From Opisthorchis felineus (Eukaryota; Platyhelminthes; Trematoda; Opisthorchiida; Opisthorchiidae), in NCBI GenBank assembly GCA_004794785.1, contig SJOL01008547.1, positions 142,297 to 206,296 on the forward strand: DNA of 64,000 bases, read 5' to 3'. The position numbers and the translations under genes are program-made. The notes below the pieces were generated by a model. That model saw only the letters and a program-made list of their open reading frames with translations. It was not told the DNA's origin and did not search any database. This document shows positions 25,030 through 34,211 of this stretch, in pieces (the stretch's first letter is position 1; each line of letters opens with the position of its first letter).

Positions 25030-27078
25030 TATGAACATAGCGAACGCATTCAGAACCATGACTGTCACCACCGACCTCAGTTTTTTTAGATAAGTTTGAT
25101 AAGGTCATCCGTGGCGGTTGTTCACAGCACGTCATTCATTATTTCTGAAAACGACTGAGTAGCCTGCAAGGGTTTTATGTGAGTGTGATGCTTTGTGACA
25201 TGGGTCAAATCTGTGGAGGTCATCTAGTTTACACGCGGACAAAGCTGGTCAGGTCGTATGTGAAAATATAAACAATTAAATCATGACAGGCCAGAAGGTT
25301 TCGGAAAGCATACACGCGCCTCAAGCGGTGCTTCTCTATTGCTGTACAGAAAACACTTGCATGCAGTAACGTATTTTAGACCAAGGATCCAAGAGAAGAC
25401 GAGAAACGTAGTTTCTGCAATGCAGACATTTACATACAATTGTCGTGCGTTCCCGACATCAACTGCAGTGAACTCCTTTTGATTGTCAATATATGCAGCT
25501 TAATGACATTCTATCAGATTCTATTGATCACTAGCTTACAGCCAACCTAAGATTAAACTCTCTGGGCATATTAAGCAGCTCACTTTCTTGAGGTGCATTT
25601 GTTTTCCATGACGTTCCCACACTTGGTCCATTCGTCTGCCTTTACCCGTAGGGTTGTTTATTAGCGTTCCGATTGTGGGAGCGCGACACATTTGGTAGAA
25701 ACTGTTTGACTGCATGGTTTAGGCCATAATTTGACAGGAAGCAGTTGCTGCAAAATACCGAAGACTAATGCCTCGGGGGAACAAAAACCGGTTTCGTTGC
25801 ATGCTGAATATGAGTTTATACGGTGCCGGCAAGGTTTATTTCCTACAATTACCGTGATGTCATGCGTCAAATTTACGCAGAACAAAAGCACAATAGTCTC
25901 ACACTACAGGAAAACGTGAACGGTGCAAGTTGTCCCGATATCAAAATTGCCATCATCATATTTCACTTGATGAATTATGCAACTTCATAAATATAGATTT
26001 TTGTGAATATTTGACGCTTTTATGCCCACCTCCTGCCTAAGTGTGAATCAAATATTTTAACAGGACAGCAACTACTGAACTACGCTCATTTACATGTTAG
26101 TTTGGTTTTGACCCGTGACTCACTCCTTTATGATGTTCTCAAGCAACCAAATGTGCTTCACTAGGTTGCCTCATGTTACAGCTGGTTCAATATTCGAGAT
26201 ACCGCAGTAACTTTTTTATAAAAGCACCACATTATTGATAAACCTGAAAGGGTTTCATCAACCATATTAGTAGTGTATAACTTTAATGTCGGAAAAACCC
26301 CGGAACACCCCCTGAACGATATGTTAGACACAAGATAAAGCTGTGCCTGCGAATCTGTATTGTCGATATTTGTTTTGCCCGTTTCGCTCTGAACGTACCG
26401 ACAAGAAACTAAGGTCTACTCAGTACACAATAATCAGCAGCATTCTGGATTGCCATACATGATACGTAAGCCTTTGTTTAACCTGTATGCTGCTGCAAAC
26501 TAACGAAAACGTCTTATCACATACAATGACCTGACAGGCCTGACTGAATGTTTTGGATTAACATGACGAGAGCAAAGAGATTTGCTCTTTTCAAAACACA
26601 GCACGACTACTTTTCATTCTAACTAGCCGATTGCAGTCAATAGGCATGAAATCTTTTAATTACATCACACACCATAGTGATGCGAGGCGACCGGATTGCC
26701 TGAAACCCTAAAATTATGAACCAGCCAAATGGTAGTAGGCATGTGCCCATCCGTTCATTGTGTAGCATTTTCCTCGGAGATTGTGTGAGCTTCCTTATCG
26801 GGGATAAACGATTTTGTATCAGAAATCATCTCGATACATGCATTTTTTTTTAGCATAGCAAATGGCGAATAATACCCGAATGTGATCGCATCACGCAAAA
26901 CATTTAGATTCATTTTGTGTCGTTATCTCGTGTATATATATATATATATATTTTTGTGTCGTTATCTCGTGTATATATATATATATATGTATATGTTAAT
27001 ACGTATATATATAATTCCAATGTGTCAAGTTCACCTTAAGTCGCCTTACTTTGGGGCACTTGAACACTTTGAGCGAAG
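25030..27078 (-). repeat. Inverted-repeat arm, right (about 2.05 kb)
   Basis: Mirror copy of 21709-23717. It differs mainly by a local tandem duplication of a roughly 40-bp unit that runs from tttttgtgtcgttatctcgtg into a TA run, present twice at about 26912-26992 and once in the left arm. No target-site duplication is visible outside the arms: the flanks ttgtata (left) and cagtttt (right) do not match. Confidence 0.93.
26930..27012. repeat. (TA)n runs and short tandem duplication in the right arm
   Basis: Two runs of alternating TA at about 26934-26952 and 26972-26988 are each preceded by gtgtcgttatctcgtg. This is the unit duplicated relative to the left arm. TA-rich palindromic DNA of this kind is prone to cruciform extrusion and slippage. 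Confidence 0.8.
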
Positions 27079-27970
27079 CAGTTTTACTGAGGAGGAGTTG
27101 ACATTTAGGTCGTCGAGCTTTGAAGGACCGGAAGATCATTGTGTTCTCTCGTTACCTCAGTTCAAAGTTTCATCCTTTTGACTCCGATGATACAACGACT
27201 ATAAATATGTTCCTTGAAAGCAGCTTTGACGGACGGCGTTACGCTCCATAATTTCAGCATGGTCACTGGCCACATATCAGTCGCATCCGCGTTCCCACGT
27301 GTACACTCTTTGTTTAGTTAAAACCACGCAGAAGCGTAGCTGCAAATTCTATGTGGCATAGTTCGGAGACCTTTGGCCGTTTCGTTTGACGGATTGATGA
27401 AACTACAAGTCCGCTTGCGTTTTAGTGCTTTTTGTTGAACTTAATTCGCGATGTGAGGAAATCACGGCCGGAAAATTGTGTGGCATCTTTTATCGCGGAA
27501 ACCGGTTAAACTGTTATCACAGTGTCACCATATTTTTCATGTTAAGGAAAGCAATTTACCATTTGAATTGGCCAATAACCATCATATCAGTAAAGGCTTG
27601 AAGATGAGTGTTGATAGAATGCAGTCTTGGCTTACACCACCGAAAGTGGTAAATGGAGGGGGAGCTTAATTTTTACCCGCACGCAACCACTGGCATTTGC
27701 GTGGAGCACCATATTGAGAGGCACAAACTTGTGTCAGCACGAATGAAACTTACGGAATAGTTCAAGAATCTGCCTCAAGTAAAGATATACTCAATGATAT
27801 TGCACTATGGTGAAACACAACTTACTCCTTACGAGGTTGTCTCCGCGGTAGTCTAACGACGTGAGAGAAATAACGCCGAGGTGCGCTTTAGATACCAGCG
27901 TTATTCTCCGGTGGATTAACAGAACGTTATTAGGTCTTTTTGATAGCTGGATTAACCGTCAGGGTGGTGT
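27079..27970. other. Unique stretch between the palindrome and the BEL element
   Basis: No gene recognised. The open frame at 27478-27669 (63 codons, plus) shows no motif. Confidence 0.45.
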
Positions 27971-28354
27971 ACCGGCAAACAGTATCTTCTAGTGACACGC
28001 AATACTAGAACCTCCCTGAAGGCAAAATAAAGTAGGTGCTGGGTTTCTATATGTGACTATTGACTCAAGACATCAATTCACAAAATATACAAGCCTCGAC
28101 AGTAGGTGCTTGCCCACAACAAATAGTCTACTTGGACTACAAATGTACGAACCAAAGGAGCAAGCAGGCTCTCACGTGAGACAGTCACACGTGCATTAGG
28201 TCGGCTGCAAGTGGGCTGGATGACCTCAAGGTCAAGTGAGCAAAGATGTAGGGACAAACGAACGCCGATTTATACGAACGCACTTAATACAAAAATGGAG
28301 TTACAAATGGGGACCGAAGAAACGAGGAATTTCAATGTCAAAGCGACGGATGAT
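27971..28354 (-). repeat. 3' LTR of the BEL/Pao element
   Basis: This direct repeat matches 31601-31986. The central 295 bp (28020-28314) match 31651-31945 with only two visible substitutions. The outer 50 bp on each side agree at only about 80%. Because the element reads on the minus strand, this left copy is the 3' LTR. Exact termini are uncertain because the ends have diverged. Confidence 0.8.
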
Positions 28355-28492
28355 ACACCGAACTTCAAATTATCCATGAGGACTCAGCGGATGCCCTGGT
28401 TCTCACACTGTTCTTATGTTCAGCTCCTTTCTAAGGTACCCCATCAACCACCGACACGAATGGTCCGAGTCCACTCTTATCACAGGTGCCGG

Positions 28493-28858
28493 CTATGATA
28501 GACTACAAGCACATTTGCATCCCTCCAGTAAGCAAACCTTTCCTATATCTTTCTTGAGAACGCCGCCCGCCGTTTTAACACGCAGGATTCCTACTGAGCC
28601 ATCTGAGCTCAACTTACGATTATATACTAACCACAGAGGATAATTTCTACGACGCACATCTGCACCAAAGACCAGGACCAGATCCGCTTGTTTCAAACCT
28701 TGAAATGCTGTAAGCCACTTAGTATGTGTTTGCGACGAAGCTATCATTTGTGCCCCGGGCTGTGCGAGCCGGCGACTGCATCGAGAGCACGTACCGATCA
28801 CTTTTTTAAAGCCGCTGCTTCCACTGGTGTTCCAATAGTGCTGTCGGATAGAGGCCAA
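28493..28858 (-). pseudogene. BEL/Pao integrase remnant: zinc-binding and C-terminal parts, core missing
   Basis: Read on the minus strand, this 121-codon frame starts with SIRQHYW and continues to CSRCSRRLAQPGAQ, matching the zinc-binding region of BEL/Pao integrases (R-x-x-Y/F-W followed by C-x-x-C). It then jumps to KQADLVLVFGADVRRRNYPL and GILRVKTAGGVLKKDIGK followed by VCLLE. This corresponds to the DUF5641-like C-terminal domain that ends BEL/Pao pol, with its G-D-L-V-L-V, W-P-L and V-x-K-L-C-L-L pattern. The D,D-35-E catalytic core of roughly 200-250 residues that should lie between is absent. Upstream on the same strand (29000-28960) a decayed L-L-R-V-G-G-R-L-like segment is visible. 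The product would be inactive. Confidence 0.75.
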
Positions 28859-29421
28859 GACGTGCGATACTCCGCAGTGCCGTTTGGCTTCAATAAATTA
28901 ATGTACGAGCAAGATACTAACAGGGAGGCGGTTCGGAGGGAGAGCTGGATGTTTTATTCACAACTGTAGTTTGAGTCACTAAGTCTCCTCCTTGCGCACA
29001 ATACACCATCGATTAAGACAAGTGACAACCCTCATAAGCTACCGCTTTGAATCCGATTGCTTGGAAGCTTCAGATCCAGTACAGATGCGTTAGCCACATG
29101 TAAATCCGGTGAAAATGACTGAACTGCACGATCTTTATCAAACGGTCAACTCCTTGGCGGAGTTCGTCAATGACAAAACCAGAAGGTAGAGCCCCTTTAT
29201 TCCCCCGTCCCGCTTTAATCAATAGATACTGGTTGTAACATAGCGACTAAGCTACAACCTTCTGTAGCTTCACCCATCGGGACAACCGGGCTCATAGTAG
29301 GCATACACCATCACTTCGTTCGAGTTTGTTAACAAGCACTACAAGGCTCTTTAACTCGAGCGGCTTTATTTGAGGCTGTGGAGGCCAATGATCCCTTGTT
29401 CGAGCAAAACTTTTGGTCCAG

Positions 29422-29755
29422 TTAACCATCCACGCTTCGGACTGAGGTCGTATTTTGTCGAGAGACAACGTCGGTTGGCTTGTTTTCCGACGTTACGTGT
29501 CTCCATTGAGTAGGCGACGATGCATCATGAATAACTGTTAGTCGGTTTGTCGCAGAGGCGCAACATTTCGAAGATATGTTGTGGACATAGCAGAGAAATA
29601 TCATTGAGTCTGTCCAAAATATAGTACGCTGGAAGTGGCCCTTTTTACTTGCCTCAATTAGATTTGCTACCCGGACTGCCAAACACACAGCTGTCAACTT
29701 TAACCTTGGTATTGAAACGGACCTAAGGGGGGGAAACCTGCACCGCACCAGTCTC
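29422..29755 (-). pseudogene. BEL/Pao RNase H remnant
   Basis: The minus-strand frame carries IPRLKLTAVCLAVRVANL, then TIFWTDSMIFLCYVHN, then ATNRLTVIHDASSPTQWRHV, ending with NKPTDVVSR. These match, in order, the family signatures I-P-R-L-E-L-x-A, W-T-D-S-x-x-V-L-x-Y-I, V-A-N-R-V-x-x-I and W-x-x-V-x-x-x-x-N-P-A-D-x-x-S-R. That chain is the RNase H and connecting region of BEL/Pao pol. The reverse transcriptase that normally precedes it by several hundred residues is missing. Stops follow in the downstream linker. Confidence 0.85.
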
Positions 29756-29799
29756 TACTGTCAACAATGCTTTCTGGGCCTTTAAGGAGAGAATAGTTT

Positions 29800-30400
29800 T
29801 TATGATGAAGTATTTGTGAATTCCGAATTTCGGAGCCGCTGCAAAGGCTCATGGACATCCTGAACGTACTCGGTCATACAATGAATGACAATCATTTGCC
29901 TCACCTCATTTTTCATCGGACTAAGAAGTATCCAATTAAGTGAGGTCTTTACGGCAAGTGGCTGTTTTTCATCTCCCGAGCGCCGATCGAATACCCAGTG
30001 GGCTTCGGATGCCTCACACCCGAGAAAAATTCCTACCTCGTATTCTGCCAATTCGTCAAAGGCGACTTCGTCAAGGTACGGCCACGAGCTAGCCATTTCT
30101 TTGATAAATGAACAGCTTGCATGGGTAAGTTGTCAACGACGAATGTCCGGCAAATATCCGTCGACTGATTTTCATCAATTGATAGAAGCCTGATGTCATT
30201 AAACTCGGAAGCGCATTCCATGGAACCACCCAGTTTAGCAGTGCCATGGAGGTGAATGGCACCTGACCCCGTTTTTACCAGAAGGTCCTGCTTTACCAAT
30301 GTTATGTCAGACCCGGCATCTAAAATCGTATAGGTTGTCACTCTTCCTGCTGGAGTGTCAAGCTTGACAAGAATAACTCCCGGGCGTGTTGGAACCTAAC
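29800..30400 (-). pseudogene. BEL/Pao protease and post-protease linker
   Basis: From about 30400 downward the minus strand reads VPTRPGVILVKLDTPAGRV and then TILDAGSDITLVKQDL, the retropepsin-like region of BEL/Pao pol. The active-site motif is D-A-G here, where D-S-G or a related triplet is usual. A frame change near 30095 leads into EVGIFLGCEASEAHWVFDRR and AVKTSLNWILLSP, matching the linker pattern L-I-G-x-D and A-x-x-T-x-L-G-W-x-L-x-G-P. The frame ends with RLRNSEFTNTSS near 29800, exactly where the reverse transcriptase should begin. Confidence 0.75.
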
Positions 30401-30689
30401 TAACTTGGGTTTAGACAAAAAACCCTTCCGACAGTACGGTTGTTCCTGCTTCGTATCTGGGTTTCAGTGCATGCAACAACCTGTCATGTCATTCCCTACA
30501 ATCCGAAGGCCCGCATCTAACAATTGACGTAAACGCTCCAGCCATGTGGAGGACATATTAGCAAACAAAGCATGAATTATGCTCACGTATGCACCTGCAA
30601 CTATCAGGAACTCCCATAGATAAAAAGAGCTTGCAGCCAAAAAGTGGGTGAGGCTGTGAACATAATTATCATGGCCTTGGACCATGGTC

Positions 30690-31541
30690 TCTGCCTGGCC
30701 GTATGTTGGTTAGGAAACTTGCGGAAATTTCCCGTCTACGAGCTTGGTTGGTGGAAGTTAAATGTGCATCTGCATAAGCGCAACTTTGCATTTTTATGCA
30801 CAAGTCCGGTAGAGGATTGGCTGTTCCAGTGGTCTGTCGTGCCATTCGGAACAGGCATTTAAGTAGAGAGCGAGCAATAATATGAGGATGACCAAAAAGA
30901 TTGCGTAAAATCTCCCGAGCTCCGGAGTATGCTACTTCCGGCGGGGAGCATCAAACATTCTTCGGTGGCTGCCTTCGCGTCGCACTGACAATAGTGGAAG
31001 ATATACAGATGCCTCCGACCGGCGTCTCCCACCTTGGTCTTAATATAAATTTCAAACTCGAGTGTGAACCTCCAGTAATGATTTGGATTACCATCAAACT
31101 ATGATAGTTCTACCTTGGGTGGTTCCACGGTGGCTGTCACTGGAGTAATAGAAAATGACCGGTTTTGGCCATTAAGATGACCGTCTAATGTCACCAGCAT
31201 ATCCTAGAGTATTTTATTTATCTAACAGGGTTTCAGATACTACCTTAACCACTCAGTTGAGGCCAATGGTTTCCAGACATCATCTGGTGAGTCCCCTTCG
31301 GCCTCTTAGGTGGCTCCGTTTTGTTATGTGCCTCTTTGACGGCCCGCTGCATTTCAAACTCTCGCTCAACTCGATGTTCCTGGAGCTGAGCAATCCTAAA
31401 CGCTTTCAAGGCTACACTACTTCTGTGACTAGATGCAGAAACTGACTTAGTAGAACCCGAGCGCGAAGCAAGCTGCATTGCAATTGTTTCCTCCGCAGCG
31501 TCAAAAGGTTCCGCAAAGTACTGGGCTCTCGTTTTGCTCAC
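30690..31541 (-). pseudogene. BEL/Pao gag remnant
   Basis: The minus strand at 31541-31245 encodes a charged 98-residue stretch (MSKTRAQYF at its start) that fits an N-terminal gag region, with a Q-x-H-R-x-E-x-E-x-E-M helix-forming segment. From about 31126 it reads EPPKVELS, a stop, then FDGNPNHYWRFTLEFEIYIK, the DUF1759-type gag core. Near 30960-30860, in another frame, it reads REILRNLFGHPHIIARSLL, and then LCIKMQSC. At least one stop and one frameshift break the frame. The plus-strand frames over this stretch are shadows. Confidence 0.65.
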
Positions 31542-31600
31542 AATGGTTACAATGGTTGCAGGTTCATTCCCAACAAGGCGACATAATATGTCGAGTACTG

Positions 31601-31986
31601 CAACGGCAAACAGTATCTTCGGGTGGCACGCTCTATCAGAACCTCCGGGAAGGCAAAATAAAGTAGGTGCTGGTTTTCTATATGTGACTATTGACTCAAG
31701 ACATCAATTCACAAAATATACAAACCTCGACAGTAGGTGCTTGCCCACAACAAATAGTCTACTTGGACTACAAATGTACGAACCAAAGGAGCAAGCAGGC
31801 TCTCACGTGAGACAGTCACACGTGCATTAGGTCGGCTGCAAGTGGGCTGGATGACCTCAAGGTCAAGTGAGCAAAGATGTAGGGACAAACGAACGCCGAT
31901 TTATACGAACGCACTTAATACAAAAATGGAGTTACAAATGGGGACAGAAGCAACGGGGAATTTCAAACGTCAAGGCGATCGACGAT
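31601..31986 (-). repeat. 5' LTR of the BEL/Pao element
   Basis: Direct repeat of 27971-28354. Just inside it, at 31579-31593, lies the near-palindrome CGACAT-AAT-ATGTCG. No clear tRNA-complementary primer site was recognised next to the LTR. The outer end near 31986 has diverged from its partner, so the boundary is approximate. Confidence 0.8.
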
Positions 31987-32089
31987 AGCGAAAGGAGTTA
32001 TCGAAACGCACCAGACCATGACCGTCTTCTTCGGAGCTGTGCGCCTTCTTTCTCAATACATTACTGAAGGTGGAAGAAATTGTGTTTCC

Positions 32090-32725
32090 ATAAACGGAGG
32101 AAATATAAAATCTCTGGAAATCTGAAACATATTATGGATGAGCAACGCGTTTTTCAATAGAAATCAGCTTGCGGGAATCTTGCACGTTTTCGTTTTTCAT
32201 GGTAATGCTCACCAGAACCATGGAAAAAATATGCATCAGTTCGTGGGCAAAACTACGTATATTTCAGAATAAGAAGACAAATACCGTTATTTCATTCCCA
32301 AATTAGGCATACTGGCTTCAGAGCCTGGTGACCGGGTGCCTAAATTTCCAACCCGATCTAATGCTCTCACCTTGATTGGAGGTCATGCTCCGGTGCTGTA
32401 ATGATTCCGCCGACTTAACTGACCCGGATACAGTTATTTAATTTCGAGGCTTGACTTCATTTGATGGTCGGTTCGGACTATAATCAGTGGAATTCGGTGC
32501 GCTAAAAGATGCCTATTTCCTATATCAGCATACGGTGCAGCATGTTACAGTTGATACGTATCGAGCCAGTGCGCAGCATACGGACCATGGAGTGTGATTT
32601 CTTTAGGTTCGCTCTGCAAACCTTCCGGTTCTGGCCGGCAACAGCCACCATCAAGAAGGCTCAAATCGCGTTTCTTGGATGCCAACAAACTCAAGTTAAT
32701 CACGGACTCATTTGGCTGTCTTTTA
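32090..32725 (+). repeat. Dispersed repeat family A, plus-strand copy
   Basis: This aligns with the reverse complement of 24044-24830. Conserved blocks include 32290-32470 (for example 'ttcattcccaaattaggca' and 'gattccgccgacttaactga') and 32560-32725. The plus-strand frame retains EPVRSIR and IKKAQIAFLGCQQTQVNH, similar to the other copy. It continues into family C sequence at 32960. The class is unknown: no reverse transcriptase, transposase or terminal repeats are seen. Confidence 0.6.
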
Positions 32726-32959
32726 CCGATGGAAAGTCTGTATTGCTCTATGGCGTTCATTCTGAAGTGCATTTCCTGCGTCCATTCATTGCCTTGTGCA
32801 GACCCGGTCATTGGTTCTTACTCATTATTTTTCCTGTGGAAGCAGACAGAATCCGTTCGGCAACGTGGACAACTCTCAGTAGCTCGGCAGTATCGAGATA
32901 ATCTGGCTACAAAGTTAATGGAAACACACTGTCCTGTGGATGAAGGAGTTTGGCTGGTA

Positions 32960-33165
32960 ATTGAATGAAGGAGCGTTGGGGAAGACATGCTCCCAGATAT
33001 TAGAGCTCCCTCTTGACTAAATTACTACCGGTTATCTTCAGGATCAATAAACTGTATTAATATCACAGACGCAGAACCGGTAACATGTAACTAGCATAGC
33101 GCAAGCAGATCCGCAACGGCTGGCTAACCAAGAGAGGAATTCTGACTGGAAACGAATGGGAATCG
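32960..33165 (+). repeat. Dispersed repeat family C, copy 2
   Basis: This matches 20410-20605 in the same orientation, including the 'ctagcat-gcgcaa-cagatcc-caacgg' core (33092-33121) and 'ccaagagaggaattctgac' (33128-33146). It lies directly after the family A copy, which suggests one composite old element spanning roughly 32090-33165. Confidence 0.55.
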
Positions 33166-33800
33166 CGAAGTTCTATGAGCTAAATAAGCGTTTCATTGTT
33201 GTCAACAATTTCAACTTTGTTAGTCTGATTCGACTAAAATAATCTGAATATCTACAAAGAAATATATACTGAAGGCGAATTGACAATTTTCTCTCAAATG
33301 TGTCGTCCCGTGCAACTGACTGAATACTTTTAGTGCTATTTTGCTGGGCTTTCTCAACACCACGCCGGCAGCGCTGAGTGAAACATGAACACTGGGCCGC
33401 CGCCATTAACGGCAAGCCATTTGTTCAACACAATAAGAGACCCACCTTAGATGCGCTAGACTCCGAAACCCTTCGAAGAATACGGTTGGGCTCTGCTGAG
33501 CGGTCGGACTATCCCACTACGGTAGGTTCCGAATGAAACCAGAATGTCAGTTGGATGGAGTCCCCCGTTGGTCATTCCTGCACATAAAAACAGTGCAAGA
33601 CCGTTATGCTTAAACCATCCTGGCATCATCTTGGTATCAGCCACATCCAAGGCAATATCTGACATTATTTTCCGGAGGCTGATCGATTTTTGAGTGAGGT
33701 AGCCTCATAGGAATGATGATGTGTTTTGCTTTACCCTGGAAAGCCTCGGCCATATCCTTACTCTAAGACAAGTTCTTGAGCATTTGGACGTTCTTCATCC
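33166..33800. other. Unassigned stretch with short minus-strand frames
   Basis: The frame at 33456-33665 (minus, 69 codons) reads LDVADTKMMPGWFKHNGLAL near its start and has balanced composition, but I could not assign it to a family. The frame at 33173-33415 (minus) is also unassigned. These may be decayed repeat coding sequence. Confidence 0.35.
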
Positions 33801-34211
33801 GTTGGAATTCTTGATCTGAAGGTTGCTTTTGAATCTGGTTGTCTTCAGATTCTTTGACAGTTTCTGGCAACCAAAGTTGTCACTTCCAAAATTTATATCC
33901 ATTTCGAGGGCACTGTAAGCATACTATCGTGGGAGCGTGAGTTAGCACGTCCAGTGTTGTAAGAAAAGACTGCTCACTCTCTCGCCATTCCCCTTCAAGT
34001 CCTTCACTGGTGTGATGTTTGAAGTTCCTCCACTGTTCTCTTTAACTTCGACGATATAGATTCTCCCGGAGCGTTTACTCACAAACATTGGGATTTGGCT
34101 GATCTTGCTCTTCGTGGTTCAGATTCCCAAAACGTGCAAACGGTCATAAACGACCTATGCAATGGCGCTGCACTATCTAAGGTGCCCTCTGCAGCATTAT
34201 GCCAAAAACCC
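33801..34211 (+). pseudogene. LINE reverse-transcriptase remnant (RTE-like)
   Basis: The plus strand preserves three ordered reverse-transcriptase motifs across frameshifts. First is GILDLKVAFES (33804 onward), like F-L-D-L-K-A-A-F-D-S. Second, near 33970-34040, is VRKDCSL followed in the next frame by LSPFPFKSF, like V-R-Q-G-C-P-L-S-P-F-L-F-N-F. Third, near 34092-34150, is DLADLALRGSDSQNVQTVIN, like the E-Y-A-D-D-I-x-L-L-G-x-D segment with its following helix. The catalytic Y-A-D-D reads L-A-D-L, so the copy is inactive. At least two frameshifts and several stops are present. The GVRQGC-type motif points to an RTE-like clade rather than CR1. Confidence 0.65.

Larger units (their letters stand above)
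27971..31986 (-). mobile_element. BEL/Pao LTR retrotransposon, internally deleted, dead
   Basis: Two direct LTR-like repeats (about 27971-28354 and 31601-31986) bracket a minus-strand remnant in the order gag, protease, RNase H, integrase ends. That is the BEL/Pao pol order. The element is about 4.0 kb, whereas full-length BEL/Pao elements are commonly 5-7 kb or more. Two functional blocks are missing: almost the whole reverse transcriptase, between the post-protease linker ending near 29800 and RNase H starting near 29750, and the integrase catalytic core. Stops and frameshifts occur in the rest. No clear target-site duplication, primer-binding site or polypurine tract could be recognised. 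The family assignment rests on the linked motifs listed under the individual parts. Confidence 0.85.

Noticed and set aside
28800..28969. Plus-strand frame with LSDRGQDVRYSAVPFGFNKL, resembling integrase or reverse-transcriptase motifs
   Set aside because: It is antisense to the BEL integrase remnant and the motif order makes no sense for one domain.
30800..30862. A plus-strand peptide FQWSVVPFGTG that looks like a Gypsy-type reverse-transcriptase motif
   Set aside because: It lies antisense to the BEL gag remnant, whose minus-strand reading is much better supported. The plus frame stops at once and lacks neighbouring motifs.
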